A DNA stretch of 64,000 nucleotides from assembly GCF_000218895.1 (NCBI RefSeq), contig NC_015703.1:5903001-5967000 (forward strand), in the 5' to 3' direction. A model generated the notes under the pieces. That model ran no database searches. It worked only from the letters and a program-made list of their open reading frames with translations, and had not been told where the DNA came from. Source of the DNA: Runella slithyformis DSM 19594. Its GTDB lineage: Bacteria > Bacteroidota > Bacteroidia > Cytophagales > Spirosomataceae. Numbering within the stretch: the first letter of the stretch is position 1; every line of letters begins with the position of its first letter. Shown here piece after piece: positions 16,885 to 25,024 of this stretch. The position numbers and the translations under genes were made by a program.

Positions 16885-17733
16885 ATGAAATCAGCCGTCG
16901 CCCTTATCTTTCTTGTTTTTCAAGCCACCCTATCGTCTGCGCAGACTGCCAAGCCGTTTGTACTCGGTCGGATCGATGAAATCACTTCCGAACACCTAGT
17001 CGAAAAAAGAACGCTGAATATTTACCTTCCCGAAGGCTACGCTCCAAACGATACACTCACCTATCCCGTGATCTATCTGTTGGACGGCTCGGCCGACGAA
17101 GACTTCATTCACGTGGTCGGGTTGGTGCAGTTCAATACGTTTCCGTGGATCAACCGCATCCCCAAATCCATTGTGGTAGGCATTGCCAATACCGACCGTC
17201 GACGGGATTTTACCTATCCTACCACGCTGGAAGAAGACAGGAAGCGCTACAAAACTGCCGGACAGTCCGAAAAATTTATTGCTTTTCTGGAAAAAGAACT
17301 GCAGCCTTATATTGAGAAAAACTATAAAACCGCAAAGTCAAAAACCATCATCGGCCAATCGCTCGGCGGGCTGTTGGCCACCGAGATCTTACTCAAAAAA
17401 CCGACCCTGTTTCACAAATACATCATCATCAGCCCGAGTCTGTGGTGGGACAATGCGTCGTTGCTGAAGCAGCCTTCCCTCCTGCTCTCCGAAACATTCC
17501 GACAAAAAACAGATGTGTACATTGGAGTCGGCAAAGAAGGACTTACCCCCGGCGACAACCCGCGCGTCATGGAAGTGGACGCCAATCTATTGGCAGAACG
17601 CCTCCAAAGCGGCAAAAGCAAAACCGTTACGGTGCATTTTGACTACCTGCCGCAGGAAGACCATGCCACCATTACCCATCAGGCTATCTTTAACGCCTTT
17701 CGATTATTGTATACGGTGCCTGAACCAAAATAG
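16885..17733 (+). CDS. Secreted alpha/beta hydrolase, esterase D/Fes-like
   Basis: 282 aa with a signal peptide (about 1-19, ending LSSAQ). The fold is the putative esterase family (PF00756): YPVIYLLDGSAD is an oxyanion-side strand, GQSLGGLLA holds nucleophile Ser159, and EDHATITH near residue 260 supplies the catalytic histidine. Family members hydrolyse siderophore esters, acyl esters or feruloyl groups; SPSLWWDN is typical of the IroE/Fes-like subgroup. No siderophore genes are adjacent, so substrate is open. Likely periplasmic. A clear hairpin terminator follows at 17785-17805. Confidence 0.85.
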   Translation: MKSAVALIFLVFQATLSSAQTAKPFVLGRIDEITSEHLVEKRTLNIYLPEGYAPNDTLTYPVIYLLDGSADEDFIHVVGLVQFNTFPWINRIPKSIVVGIANTDRRRDFTYPTTLEEDRKRYKTAGQSEKFIAFLEKELQPYIEKNYKTAKSKTIIGQSLGGLLATEILLKKPTLFHKYIIISPSLWWDNASLLKQPSLLLSETFRQKTDVYIGVGKEGLTPGDNPRVMEVDANLLAERLQSGKSKTVTVHFDYLPQEDHATITHQAIFNAFRLLYTVPEPK

Positions 17734-17784
17734 CCGAAGAGTACTCCGAAACTCTGCATTGAGGATGTATTTAAGACCTCTTTC

Positions 17785-17810
17785 CAGTCACGAGAGCCGT
17801 GACTGCTTTT
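17785..17810 (+). terminator. Rho-independent terminator after the esterase gene
   Basis: CAGTCACG-AGAGC-CGTGACTG is a perfect 8-bp stem with a 5-base loop, followed by CTTTTAT, about 50 bases after the esterase stop. Confidence 0.8.
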
Positions 17811-17832
17811 ATGTATAACGTGCCTTTTGTCA

Positions 17833-17994
17833 ATGGCAAATGGGCAAGGCCTCAACTATTTATTGGGGTTGACCCCTATCTCCATCGTTGCGAAAGATTT
17901 AGAGAGAACGAGTACTTTTTTTTCTAAAGTACTGCATTTCAAAGAAAGAAGGCCGAGTGCACGAAGGGATAAAAATGGAACGATACGAAAGTGA
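17833..17994 (+). pseudogene. Possible N-terminal remnant of a VOC/glyoxalase-like gene
   Basis: ATG at 17833 opens a 53-codon frame whose middle part, ISIVAKDLERTSTFFSKVL, resembles the first beta-alpha unit of vicinal-oxygen-chelate (glyoxalase/bleomycin resistance) proteins. Such proteins are 110-150 aa, and here similarity ends at about residue 37. Bases 17976-18050 keep protein-like text in another frame (for example YNPPKYALFPQS), which suggests a decayed gene. It may also be chance. Confidence 0.35.
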
Positions 17995-18288
17995 ATACAA
18001 CCCACCCAAATACGCACTTTTCCCACAATCAACCATCGTATCGGAATAGTAGGCCCGGTTCTTTTACGGCAGTAGTATCTTTCTGCAATAAGGGTTTGTG
18101 GATGGAATCACCGATTCGCTGTGTTGGCAGTGGGGACAGTGCCAACGCCACAAGGCACGTAACAAAGGCAAAAAAAATCACGCAAAGTCGCTAAGAAGCA
18201 AAGAAAGTAAGTCCCGGCAATACCCCCTTTGCGTTCAGGCGGTGCCCCCCGTCGTCATTCGAAAAATTCGTCATTCGTAATTCATTCC
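17995..18288. other. Intergenic debris and small inverted repeats
   Basis: No gene supported. TTGGCAGTGGGGACAGTGCCAA (about 18124-18145) has TTGGCA/TGCCAA arms. It is followed by a run of ACAAAGGCA/GCAAAGTCGC-like short repeats (about 18150-18210) and by ATTCGTCATTCG repeats (about 18256-18290), both of the interspersed intergenic types seen elsewhere in the window. Confidence 0.45.
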
Positions 18289-18753
18289 TCACCCCACCCG
18301 ATACCCCAGACTTTGCTTGATGACTTTAAGGGAAAAGGTGCTGTTGAGCGTACCGATGTTTTCGATCTTAGAAAGTTTGTTGCGCACAAACCCGTGGTAT
18401 TCGTCCAGACTGCCCATGTTGATCTTGAGTAAAAAATCCACCTGCCCGGCCATGTGGTAGCATTCCTGTACCTCTTCCAGCTTCTGAATTTCCTTTTCAA
18501 AATTCTCAATAAATGCCTTGTCGTGGTAGCGCATCGACACCTGGCAAAAGATCGTGATGGGTTGTCCGAGCAGTTCTTTGTCCAGAATCGCCACGTATTG
18601 TTTAATAAAGCCCAGGTTTTCCAACCGCTTGATGCGCTCATATACCGGCGACAGCGTGAGGCCGAGCGTAGCGGCCAATTCTTTGGTAGTAAGCTTGGCA
18701 TCGGCCTGTAAAAGGCGGAGCAGTTTTTTGTCAATATCATCGAGCTGTTCCAT
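18289..18753 (-). CDS. Lrp/AsnC family transcriptional regulator
   Basis: 154 aa. Residues 1-50 form the winged helix-turn-helix typical of the family (DIDKKLLRLLQADAKLTTKE, then LGLTLSPVYERIKRLENLG). Residues about 65-145 are the RAM/AsnC effector-binding domain, which forms octamers and binds amino acids. The gene is divergent from the threonine dehydrogenase-kbl operon, with both promoters in the 193-base gap. Lrp-type proteins often control neighbouring amino acid catabolic genes, so it is probably the local regulator, with threonine, glycine or leucine as a likely effector (inference). Confidence 0.93.
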   Translation of the reverse strand: MEQLDDIDKKLLRLLQADAKLTTKELAATLGLTLSPVYERIKRLENLGFIKQYVAILDKELLGQPITIFCQVSMRYHDKAFIENFEKEIQKLEEVQECYHMAGQVDFLLKINMGSLDEYHGFVRNKLSKIENIGTLNSTFSLKVIKQSLGYRVG

Positions 18754-18799
18754 ACCGAAAATTTTTCTTTCTAAACTATCTCCCTTTAGTACAATTCGG

Positions 18800-18807
18800 C
18801 AAAAATA
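18800..18807 (-). promoter_or_regulatory. Putative -7 box of the Lrp-type gene
   Basis: On the minus strand TATTTTTG matches TAnnTTTG, 47 bases upstream of the start codon. A TTTTG at 18831-18835 could be the -33 element, although the 23-base spacer is slightly long. Confidence 0.4.
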
Positions 18808-18880
18808 ACTTCTTTTTTAAACTCATGCCACAAAATTAACCGATTTCAGGCCACTATTTTACAAATTATAACGGCCTATT

Positions 18881-18888
18881 TACTTTTG
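18881..18888 (+). promoter_or_regulatory. Putative -7 box of the threonine degradation operon
   Basis: TACTTTTG matches the Bacteroidota -7 consensus TAnnTTTG, 59 bases upstream of the tdh start. A TTTT-rich stretch about 20 bases upstream (18857-18860) is only a weak -33 candidate. Lrp sites probably lie between here and 18800, but none can be named. Confidence 0.45.
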
Positions 18889-18946
18889 TACCGCGAATTA
18901 CACTTCATCGCTATTCCAAAAATCAGTTACTCAACCCCATTGAACC

Positions 18947-19900
18947 ATGAAAAAAGAAACCATTTTAGTCATCGGTGCCAACGGGCAGATCGGCACGGCG
19001 CTTTTACCCCGCCTGCAAAATACTTACGGATTTGGTAACGTCATCGCCACTGATGTGCGCCAAACGGGAACGGAAGAAGCCATTTTTGAGCTTTTGGATG
19101 CCACCAACGCTTTGGCTTTGAACGATATCGTGCAACGCCGGGGCATTACCCAAATTTATCATTTGGCCGCTGTGCTTTCCGCCAAAGGAGAAACGGATCC
19201 GTTATGGGCGTGGAACCTCAATATGCAGACGCTGCTCAACGTATTGGAAGCAGGCCGAACGTTTAACCTTCACAAGGTTTTTGTGCCCAGTTCGATTGCG
19301 GCCTTCGGTGAGCATGCCCCCAAACAGGAAACGCCGCAATCTTCGGTCCTGGACCCCGCCACCGTATACGGTATCAGCAAAGTAGCCGCCGAAAACTGGT
19401 CGGTCTATTACCATAAGCGTTATGGGTTGGATGTTCGCTCATTACGCTACCCGGGGGTCATCAGCTACCAATCCATGCCGGGCGGCGGCACCACCGACTA
19501 CGCCGTGGCTATTTACCACGAAGCCGTTCAGGGGCATGATTTTGAATGCTTTCTCGCCGCCGATACGCGCCTGCCCATGATCTACATGGACGACGCCCTG
19601 CGTGCCACCCTCGAACTGATGGAGGCTCCTGCCGACAATATTACGGTACGCACTTCCTACAATCTGGCGGGCATGAGCTTTACGCCGGCAGAACTGACGG
19701 CTTCCATCCAACGGCATTTTCCTGATTTCAAGGTTACTTATGCCCCGGATTTTCGTCAGGCCATCGCCGATTCATGGCCCCAAAGCATTGATGATTCGGT
19801 AGCAAAGAAAGATTGGGGCTGGAAACCGGACTTTGATCTGCCCAAAATGACCTTTGAAATGATCAACCACCTCAACGAACTGTATCACGTAACTGTCTAA
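18947..19900 (+). CDS. tdh: L-threonine 3-dehydrogenase, epimerase (short-chain) type
   Basis: 317 aa, cytoplasmic, NAD-dependent. It oxidises L-threonine to 2-amino-3-oxobutyrate. The N-terminus has the Rossmann motif VIGANGQIG (8-16), the middle PSSIAAFG and the catalytic pair Tyr141 and Lys145 in YGISK, and then RYPGVIS with [12 protein letters not shown]. This extended short-chain architecture matches the epimerase-like threonine dehydrogenases of Bacteroidota and animals, not the zinc-dependent E. coli Tdh. Only four bases separate its stop from the kbl start, so the two form an operon in which the unstable product passes straight to the ligase. An Lrp-type gene is divergent. Confidence 0.92.
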   Translation: MKKETILVIGANGQIGTALLPRLQNTYGFGNVIATDVRQTGTEEAIFELLDATNALALNDIVQRRGITQIYHLAAVLSAKGETDPLWAWNLNMQTLLNVLEAGRTFNLHKVFVPSSIAAFGEHAPKQETPQSSVLDPATVYGISKVAAENWSVYYHKRYGLDVRSLRYPGVISYQSMPGGGTTDYAVAIYHEAVQGHDFECFLAADTRLPMIYMDDALRATLELMEAPADNITVRTSYNLAGMSFTPAELTASIQRHFPDFKVTYAPDFRQAIADSWPQSIDDSVAKKDWGWKPDFDLPKMTFEMINHLNELYHVTV

Positions 19901-19904
19901 TACC

Positions 19905-21110
19905 ATGTACGGAACCATTAAAGAAGACCTTCAAAAAGAACTGGCTGCCATCAAAGAAGCGGGCCTGTATAAAACCGAGCGCATCATCGTTTCTCCGCAA
20001 TCTTCCGTGATCGCGGTGCAGGACGGACGCGAAGTATTGAACTTTTGTGCCAATAATTATTTAGGGCTTTCCTCGCATCCGGAGGTCATTAAAGCCGCCC
20101 ATGAAGCGCTCGAAACCCACGGTTTCGGAATGTCGTCGGTACGGTTCATTTGCGGCACGCAGGACATTCACAAAGAACTCGAACGCCAAACGGCTGAGTT
20201 TGTCGGGGCGGAAGACTGCATTTTATACGCTGCGGCTTTCGACGCCAACGGCGGGGTTTTTGAGCCGTTATTGGGCGAAGAAGACGCCATTATTTCCGAT
20301 GAGCTCAATCACGCCTCCATCATCGACGGTATCCGTTTGTGCAAAGCCAAGCGGTTTCGCTACAAACACAACGACATGGCCGATCTGGAAGCCCAATTAC
20401 AGGCAGCCGCTTCCTGTCGTCGCGTTTTGATCGTGACCGACGGAGTATTTTCCATGGACGGCACCATTGCCCAACTGGATAAAATCTGTGATCTGGCCGA
20501 TCAATACGGGGCGATGGTGATGGTAGACGAATGCCACGCAAGCGGATTTATGGGCAAAACGGGTCGCGGCACGCCCGAACACAAAAATGTATTGGGACGC
20601 ATCGACATCATTACGGGCACGTATGGAAAAGCACTGGGCGGCGCGTCGGGTGGATTTACGGCCGCGCGGAAGGAGATCGTGGAGTTGCTGCGTCAGCGGT
20701 CACGGCCGTATTTGTTTTCCAATACGTTAGCTCCTTCCATCGTCGGTGCTTCGCTCAAAGTACTGGAATTGCTGCGGGCCTCTACCGCTTTGCGCGACAA
20801 GCTCGAAGCCAACACCCGCTATTTCCGCGAGGCCATGACCGCCGTTGGATTTGATATTTTGCCGGGTGAGCACCCGATCGTGCCCATTATGCTGTATGAC
20901 GCGCCGTTGGCGCAGGAATTTGCCCGACAGTTATTGGAAGAGGGCATTTACGTGATCGGTTTCTTTTACCCCGTCGTGCCCAAAGGCAAAGCCCGTATTC
21001 GGGTGCAGATCTCGGCAGGCCACGAGCCGGAGCACCTCCAAAAGGCAGTGGCGGCGTTTACAAAAGTAGGCCAACGGCTGGGTGTGATTCCGGTAATGGA
21101 AAAGGCATAA
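19905..21110 (+). CDS. kbl: Glycine C-acetyltransferase (2-amino-3-ketobutyrate CoA ligase)
   Basis: 401 aa PLP enzyme of the alpha-oxoamine synthase family. It cleaves 2-amino-3-oxobutyrate with CoA to glycine and acetyl-CoA. Lys242 in [14 protein letters not shown] binds PLP; other signatures are [35 protein letters not shown], and [20 protein letters not shown]. Length and motifs are those of Kbl, and the pairing with tdh rules out a biotin (BioF) or sphingolipid role with good confidence. Translation is likely coupled to tdh. Confidence 0.95.
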   Translation: MYGTIKEDLQKELAAIKEAGLYKTERIIVSPQSSVIAVQDGREVLNFCANNYLGLSSHPEVIKAAHEALETHGFGMSSVRFICGTQDIHKELERQTAEFVGAEDCILYAAAFDANGGVFEPLLGEEDAIISDELNHASIIDGIRLCKAKRFRYKHNDMADLEAQLQAAASCRRVLIVTDGVFSMDGTIAQLDKICDLADQYGAMVMVDECHASGFMGKTGRGTPEHKNVLGRIDIITGTYGKALGGASGGFTAARKEIVELLRQRSRPYLFSNTLAPSIVGASLKVLELLRASTALRDKLEANTRYFREAMTAVGFDILPGEHPIVPIMLYDAPLAQEFARQLLEEGIYVIGFFYPVVPKGKARIRVQISAGHEPEHLQKAVAAFTKVGQRLGVIPVMEKA

Positions 21111-21124
21111 CTTTTTACTTTCCC

Positions 21125-21167
21125 CGCAGATTTTCGCTGATCTTAAAAAAATCGGCGAAAATCTGCG
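21125..21167. terminator. Inverted repeat between convergent kbl and sulfatase genes
   Basis: CGCAGATTTTCGC and GCGAAAATCTGCG form a perfect 13-bp stem around a 17-base A-rich loop. It lies 15 bases after the kbl stop and before the sulfatase stop, so it may end both transcripts. No U-tract follows, and GTCTGCGACTGCGG repeats continue downstream, so it could also be a REP-like element. Confidence 0.55.
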
Positions 21168-21226
21168 ACCGTCTGCGACTGCGGCTACGGAATTAATCTG
21201 CGTATATCAGCGGGAAAACCTTTGAT

Positions 21227-22714
21227 TTACTCCCCAAATTTTGGCGTCACAAACTCCCATTCTTTCAGGTGCGACGGTACGTGCTCGCGTTGGAGGATGG
21301 TTTCAAATTGGCGCAGTAAATCAGGATATTGCGCGGCCACATTAGTGGTTTCGCTTTCGTCTTTGCTCAGGTCGTACAACTCCCAGGGGCCTTTCCGGTT
21401 TTTGCGGACGTTGGTCTTCACCGCTTTCCAATCCCCCATCCGAATGGCCAGTTGGCCGCCTTTTTCGGGGTATTCCCAATAGATAAATTCCCGTTTTTGC
21501 TGTTTTTCATTTTGTCCCAACAAAGTCGGCAGAAACGAAACCCCATCCGTATCCAACGGCTGTGGGTACCCCACCACCTCCGCCAGCGTGGCCATGACGT
21601 CGTACTGCACCGACACAAGGTCGGTCACCTTACCGGCGGGAATATGCCCGAGCCAACGTGCCAGCATCGGTTCCCGGATCCCGCCTTCGTATACGTCCAT
21701 TTTTAAGCCGCGCAGGTGGGCTACGCTCCTGAAAAACGCAGCTTCCACTCCCCCGTTGAAGGTAGCCCCGTTGTCACTGGAAAACATCACCAAGGTGTTT
21801 TCGTCCAGTTTCAGGTCTTTCAACAACTGCATCAGCGCCCCTACCTGCCTATCCATGTGCGTGATCATGGCCGCGTAGGTAGCGCGCGGATAAGGCGTGG
21901 AAGCATAATTCTGTTCTCCCAAATACGGCTTTTCGTCAAACTGTCCGACGTATTCCTTCACCGCCGACTCAGGTGCCTGCAACGACACGTGCGGCGCGGT
22001 AAAGGGCAGATATAGGAAGAAGGGGCGATGTTTGTTTTCATGGACGAACGACAGCGCTTTTTCGGCCAGTTTATCAATGGCGTACTCCTTGCCTCTAAAA
22101 TACGCAAAGGCGGCTTCGGTAGCGGTTTCGGGCGTGAGACGACGATGAACGTCAATGTAAGAATTATTGAGCGGTACCGATTTTCCGTTTTCCCACAAAT
22201 GGGTCGGGTAAAAATTGTGCGCCTGCTTTTGGTCAAGGTATCCGTAAAAATAATCAAACCCCTGGGCGTTTGGGTTGCCGGTGGTGTTGGCCATTCCCAG
22301 TCCCCATTTACCGATGCAGGCCGTTTTGTAGCCGGATTGCTGCAACATTCGGCCGAGGGTAAATGCCCCGGGATAAAGCGGCATTTGTCCGCCTTCCAGC
22401 GAATCGGCAAAGCCGCCCAACTCATAATTTCCGCGAATGTACGAATGCCCTGCGTGTTTGCCCGTCAGCAGTTGGCAGCGCGCGGGAGCGCACACGGGAG
22501 TGCTTGTATAGTGTTGAGTAAAACGAATGCCTTCAGCGGCCAGTTTGTCCAAATGGGGCGTACGGATTTTCTGCTGACCGTAGCAGCCCAACTCAGCATA
22601 GCCCATATCGTCGGCGTAAATGTAGATGATGTTGGGTTTAGCAGCGGGAGGCCGATGCCCCACCGATACAAACCCTGCAACCACCGCAGCGGTAAAAAGA
22701 AAAGCACGAAACAT
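21227..22714 (-). CDS. Exported sulfatase (arylsulfatase type, S1 family)
   Basis: 495 aa with a signal peptide (about 1-24). Metal ligands appear in IYADDMGYAELGCYG. The sulfatase signature is CAPARCQLLTG, with Cys75 to be converted to formylglycine by an anaerobic- or aerobic-type maturase. HAGHSYIRGN, GKWGLG and FSSDNGATFNGG (the second metal site) follow, and a C-terminal alpha/beta subdomain ends with LYDLSKDESETTN. It should be periplasmic or surface located and remove sulfate from polysaccharides or glycans. No maturase, SusCD pair or glycosidase is nearby, so its substrate cannot be inferred from context. Confidence 0.92.
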   Translation of the reverse strand: MFRAFLFTAAVVAGFVSVGHRPPAAKPNIIYIYADDMGYAELGCYGQQKIRTPHLDKLAAEGIRFTQHYTSTPVCAPARCQLLTGKHAGHSYIRGNYELGGFADSLEGGQMPLYPGAFTLGRMLQQSGYKTACIGKWGLGMANTTGNPNAQGFDYFYGYLDQKQAHNFYPTHLWENGKSVPLNNSYIDVHRRLTPETATEAAFAYFRGKEYAIDKLAEKALSFVHENKHRPFFLYLPFTAPHVSLQAPESAVKEYVGQFDEKPYLGEQNYASTPYPRATYAAMITHMDRQVGALMQLLKDLKLDENTLVMFSSDNGATFNGGVEAAFFRSVAHLRGLKMDVYEGGIREPMLARWLGHIPAGKVTDLVSVQYDVMATLAEVVGYPQPLDTDGVSFLPTLLGQNEKQQKREFIYWEYPEKGGQLAIRMGDWKAVKTNVRKNRKGPWELYDLSKDESETTNVAAQYPDLLRQFETILQREHVPSHLKEWEFVTPKFGE

Positions 22715-22818
22715 GAATAGAAAAGAAAAAAATGAAGATGCAAAATAAACATAAGGAATGATACTCTGTTACGTGAATGAATTTAGCCTTTACTTTGCAG
22801 CCTATAATTTCATTTCCA

Positions 22819-23271
22819 ATGATTGCAGTCATTCAACGCGTAACGGAAGCATCCGTCACTATCGAGGGCCGGAGAAAAGGTCAGATTCAGCAAGGTTTTT
22901 TAGTGCTTTTAGGCATTACCCACACCGATACCGGTGAAGACACGGACTGGCTTGCCAAAAAAATCGTGGGCATGCGGATCTTCTCCGATCAGGAGGGCAA
23001 AATGAACCTCGACCTCAAAGCAGCCAATGGCAACATACTGCTTATCAGTCAGTTTACCCTTCATGCGAGCACAAAAAAGGGCAATCGGCCGTCGTTCATT
23101 GAGGCCGCCCGTCCCGACGTGGCCGTTCCGCTGTACGAACAGATGATTCAACGTCTTACGGAAGAACTGGGCCAACCCATCCAAACGGGGGAGTTTGGAG
23201 CCGACATGAAAGTAGCACTGCTCAACGACGGTCCCGTCACGATCGTGATTGATTCAAAAAACAGGGTATAA
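22819..23271 (+). CDS. dtd: D-aminoacyl-tRNA deacylase
   Basis: 150 aa from ATG at 22819 (MIAVIQRVTEASVTIEG); the frame opens earlier at 22777, but family members begin here. Dtd removes D-amino acids, and glycine misacylated on tRNA-Ala, from tRNA. SQFTLHASTKKGNRPSF contains the SQFTL motif, and NDGPVTIVIDSK near the end is the Gly-Pro motif region with the conserved threonine. The length is normal. Divergent from the sulfatase gene with a 104-base gap. Confidence 0.95.
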   Translation: MIAVIQRVTEASVTIEGRRKGQIQQGFLVLLGITHTDTGEDTDWLAKKIVGMRIFSDQEGKMNLDLKAANGNILLISQFTLHASTKKGNRPSFIEAARPDVAVPLYEQMIQRLTEELGQPIQTGEFGADMKVALLNDGPVTIVIDSKNRV

Positions 23272-23374
23272 TTATTCCCTATGTACCGGAAAATTCGTAA
23301 GATTGTTGTACTTTCATCCATTCGTTCTTTCTTCCTTTTGAGCATTTACCACTAATTCAATTTGTTTTTGCCTT

Positions 23375-24106
23375 ATGTCTTTTTTTCAACGTTTATTTTC
23401 CGGAAAAACACATCAAATCTTCAAATGGCTGTCGACCGACATGCATTCTCATTTACTTCCCGGAATTGACGATGGAAGCCCCGATATGACCACCACTTTG
23501 GCATACCTCAAGGAATTAGAGGCTCTTGGGTATCAAAAAGTCATTACGACGCCTCACGTTATGCGGGAGCTTTATCCCAACAAACCCACAGATATCAAAG
23601 CCCTCGCGGCTACCGTCAACGAGGAAATTGTGAAAGCCGGCCTTAACATCAAACTCGAAGCTTCGGCTGAATACATGCTCGACGACGGTTTTGACACCCT
23701 TCTGGAAAATGACCTGCTGATTCCCATTGCCAATCGTTACGTACTGATCGAAATGTCGTATGTAGCCCCGACCCTGAATTACGAAAATACCGTCTTTAAA
23801 ATCCAGGCACAGGGATTCGTTCCCATCTTAGCACACCCCGAGCGATACAACTATTTGTCGATGAATGACTTAGAGCGCATTAAATCGTTGGGATGCCTGT
23901 TACAGGTCAATATGCTTTCGTTGATAGGATACTACGGCAAACACCCTCAGGCGATGAGCCAGCAGTTGGTTCAACAAAAATACGCTTCTTTTTTAGGGAC
24001 CGATATGCACCACAACCGCCACCTCGAAGCCCTTAAGGATATGTCGTCGCACAGCAAACTGGTGCGCATGATCGAGAATACCGAATGGCAAAACTCGAAG
24101 CTTTAA
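23375..24106 (+). CDS. CpsB/YwqE-type tyrosine-protein phosphatase (PHP fold)
   Basis: 243 aa, cytoplasmic. The PHP metal-binding motif STDMHSHLLPGIDDG is at about residues 20-34, with TTPHVMRELYPN and ILAHPERYNYL supplying further metal ligands and a late GTDMHHNRH closing the site. Family members dephosphorylate bacterial tyrosine kinases that control capsule and exopolysaccharide export. No Wzc-type kinase is adjacent. Bacteroidota genomes often carry this gene alone, so a polysaccharide role is family knowledge, not read from context. Confidence 0.88.
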   Translation: MSFFQRLFSGKTHQIFKWLSTDMHSHLLPGIDDGSPDMTTTLAYLKELEALGYQKVITTPHVMRELYPNKPTDIKALAATVNEEIVKAGLNIKLEASAEYMLDDGFDTLLENDLLIPIANRYVLIEMSYVAPTLNYENTVFKIQAQGFVPILAHPERYNYLSMNDLERIKSLGCLLQVNMLSLIGYYGKHPQAMSQQLVQQKYASFLGTDMHHNRHLEALKDMSSHSKLVRMIENTEWQNSKL

Positions 24107-24148
24107 CTACATACTCCAAGTATTATCCGGCTTTCTATAAACTACCCG

Positions 24149-24236
24149 CGAAGAACACAAAGAGCGTTACACAAAGTACACAAAAGTCTCATCTTTAACC
24201 CTTTGTGCATCCTTAGTGTTCTTTGTGGTTAATAAA
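24149..24236. repeat. Imperfect inverted repeat of the CACAAAGAACAC type
   Basis: GAAGAACACAAAGAGCG and ACACAAAGTACACAAA on the left face CCTTTGTGCATCC and TTAGTGTTCTTTGTGGTT on the right. It lies between convergent genes and could act as a bidirectional terminator; the words belong to a widespread intergenic repeat type. Confidence 0.5.
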
Positions 24237-24268
24237 TGAAAGAGCAAATAAAATCATAAAAAAGCTTT

Positions 24269-24874
24269 TCACTTTTTACTCACAAACCGACTTCCACCAA
24301 TATAAAACCGATACGGCAGCTCCGCCCCCTGCGTGATGCCGATGCGGGTGGTGGTTACGACCTCAAAATCGGTTTGTTTAGGCGAGGTAATGTAGAGATT
24401 GGCCCCGTCCAACAACGAACCTGCGTTATGATCGGCCAGGGTGATACCCATGGCCCGGACCAGCTTAGCGGGGCCGTTGCACAATTCCCGTACTGTAAAC
24501 GTCGTTGAAGCAACTCCTTTTTTTTCGGCCCGCCGTTGTTGCATCAGTCCAATGCCTTCGGTCGGTTCCAGGGCCCTGATCAGCACGGCCTCTCCCCTGC
24601 CTTCCTCTGCACTGACAATATTGACACAGTGGTACATTCCGTAGATCAGGTACACATACACCGAGCCCGCCGGGCCAAACATGGCGGCATTACGCGCTGT
24701 TTTTTTGCGGTAGGCATGGCAGGCCGGGTCACCGGTCAGGTAGGCTTCGGTTTCGACGATGATGCCGGCCGTGCGCCCTTCCGGGCTTTCATGGACCAAT
24801 TCACAACCCAACAGCTCTTTGGCCAAGGTCAGGGTATCGTACTTTTGATAAAAATGAAGATCTAATCGTTGCAT
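24269..24874 (-). CDS. mpg: DNA-3-methyladenine glycosylase (AAG/MPG family)
   Basis: 201 aa. This is the PF02245 fold, which excises 3-methyladenine, hypoxanthine and other alkylated purines. Visible motifs: [31 protein letters not shown] (the catalytic Glu lies in VETEAY), [33 protein letters not shown], and [14 protein letters not shown]. Complete and of normal length. It is convergent with the phosphatase gene. An ogt gene at 32.8 kb repairs another kind of alkylation damage, but the two are not linked. Confidence 0.94.
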   Translation of the reverse strand: MQRLDLHFYQKYDTLTLAKELLGCELVHESPEGRTAGIIVETEAYLTGDPACHAYRKKTARNAAMFGPAGSVYVYLIYGMYHCVNIVSAEEGRGEAVLIRALEPTEGIGLMQQRRAEKKGVASTTFTVRELCNGPAKLVRAMGITLADHNAGSLLDGANLYITSPKQTDFEVVTTTRIGITQGAELPYRFYIGGSRFVSKK

Positions 24875-24951
24875 GGATATTAGCTACTGAATGCCATTTC
24901 AGGACAAATTTTACGTTTTTTTTATAACAAACCCTTGAATAGTTCTGTTTT

Positions 24952-24959
24952 TAAGTTTG
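24952..24959 (+). promoter_or_regulatory. Putative -7 box upstream of the surface-protein gene
   Basis: TAAGTTTG matches TAnnTTTG, 66 bases before the start at 25025. No good -33 TTTG sits at the expected distance. Confidence 0.35.
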
Positions 24960-25024
24960 CAAAATCACCGGTATTGTCTTCCTTTTTTTATTAAATTTGA
25001 CATTTCAGTTTTACTGCTTAACGG

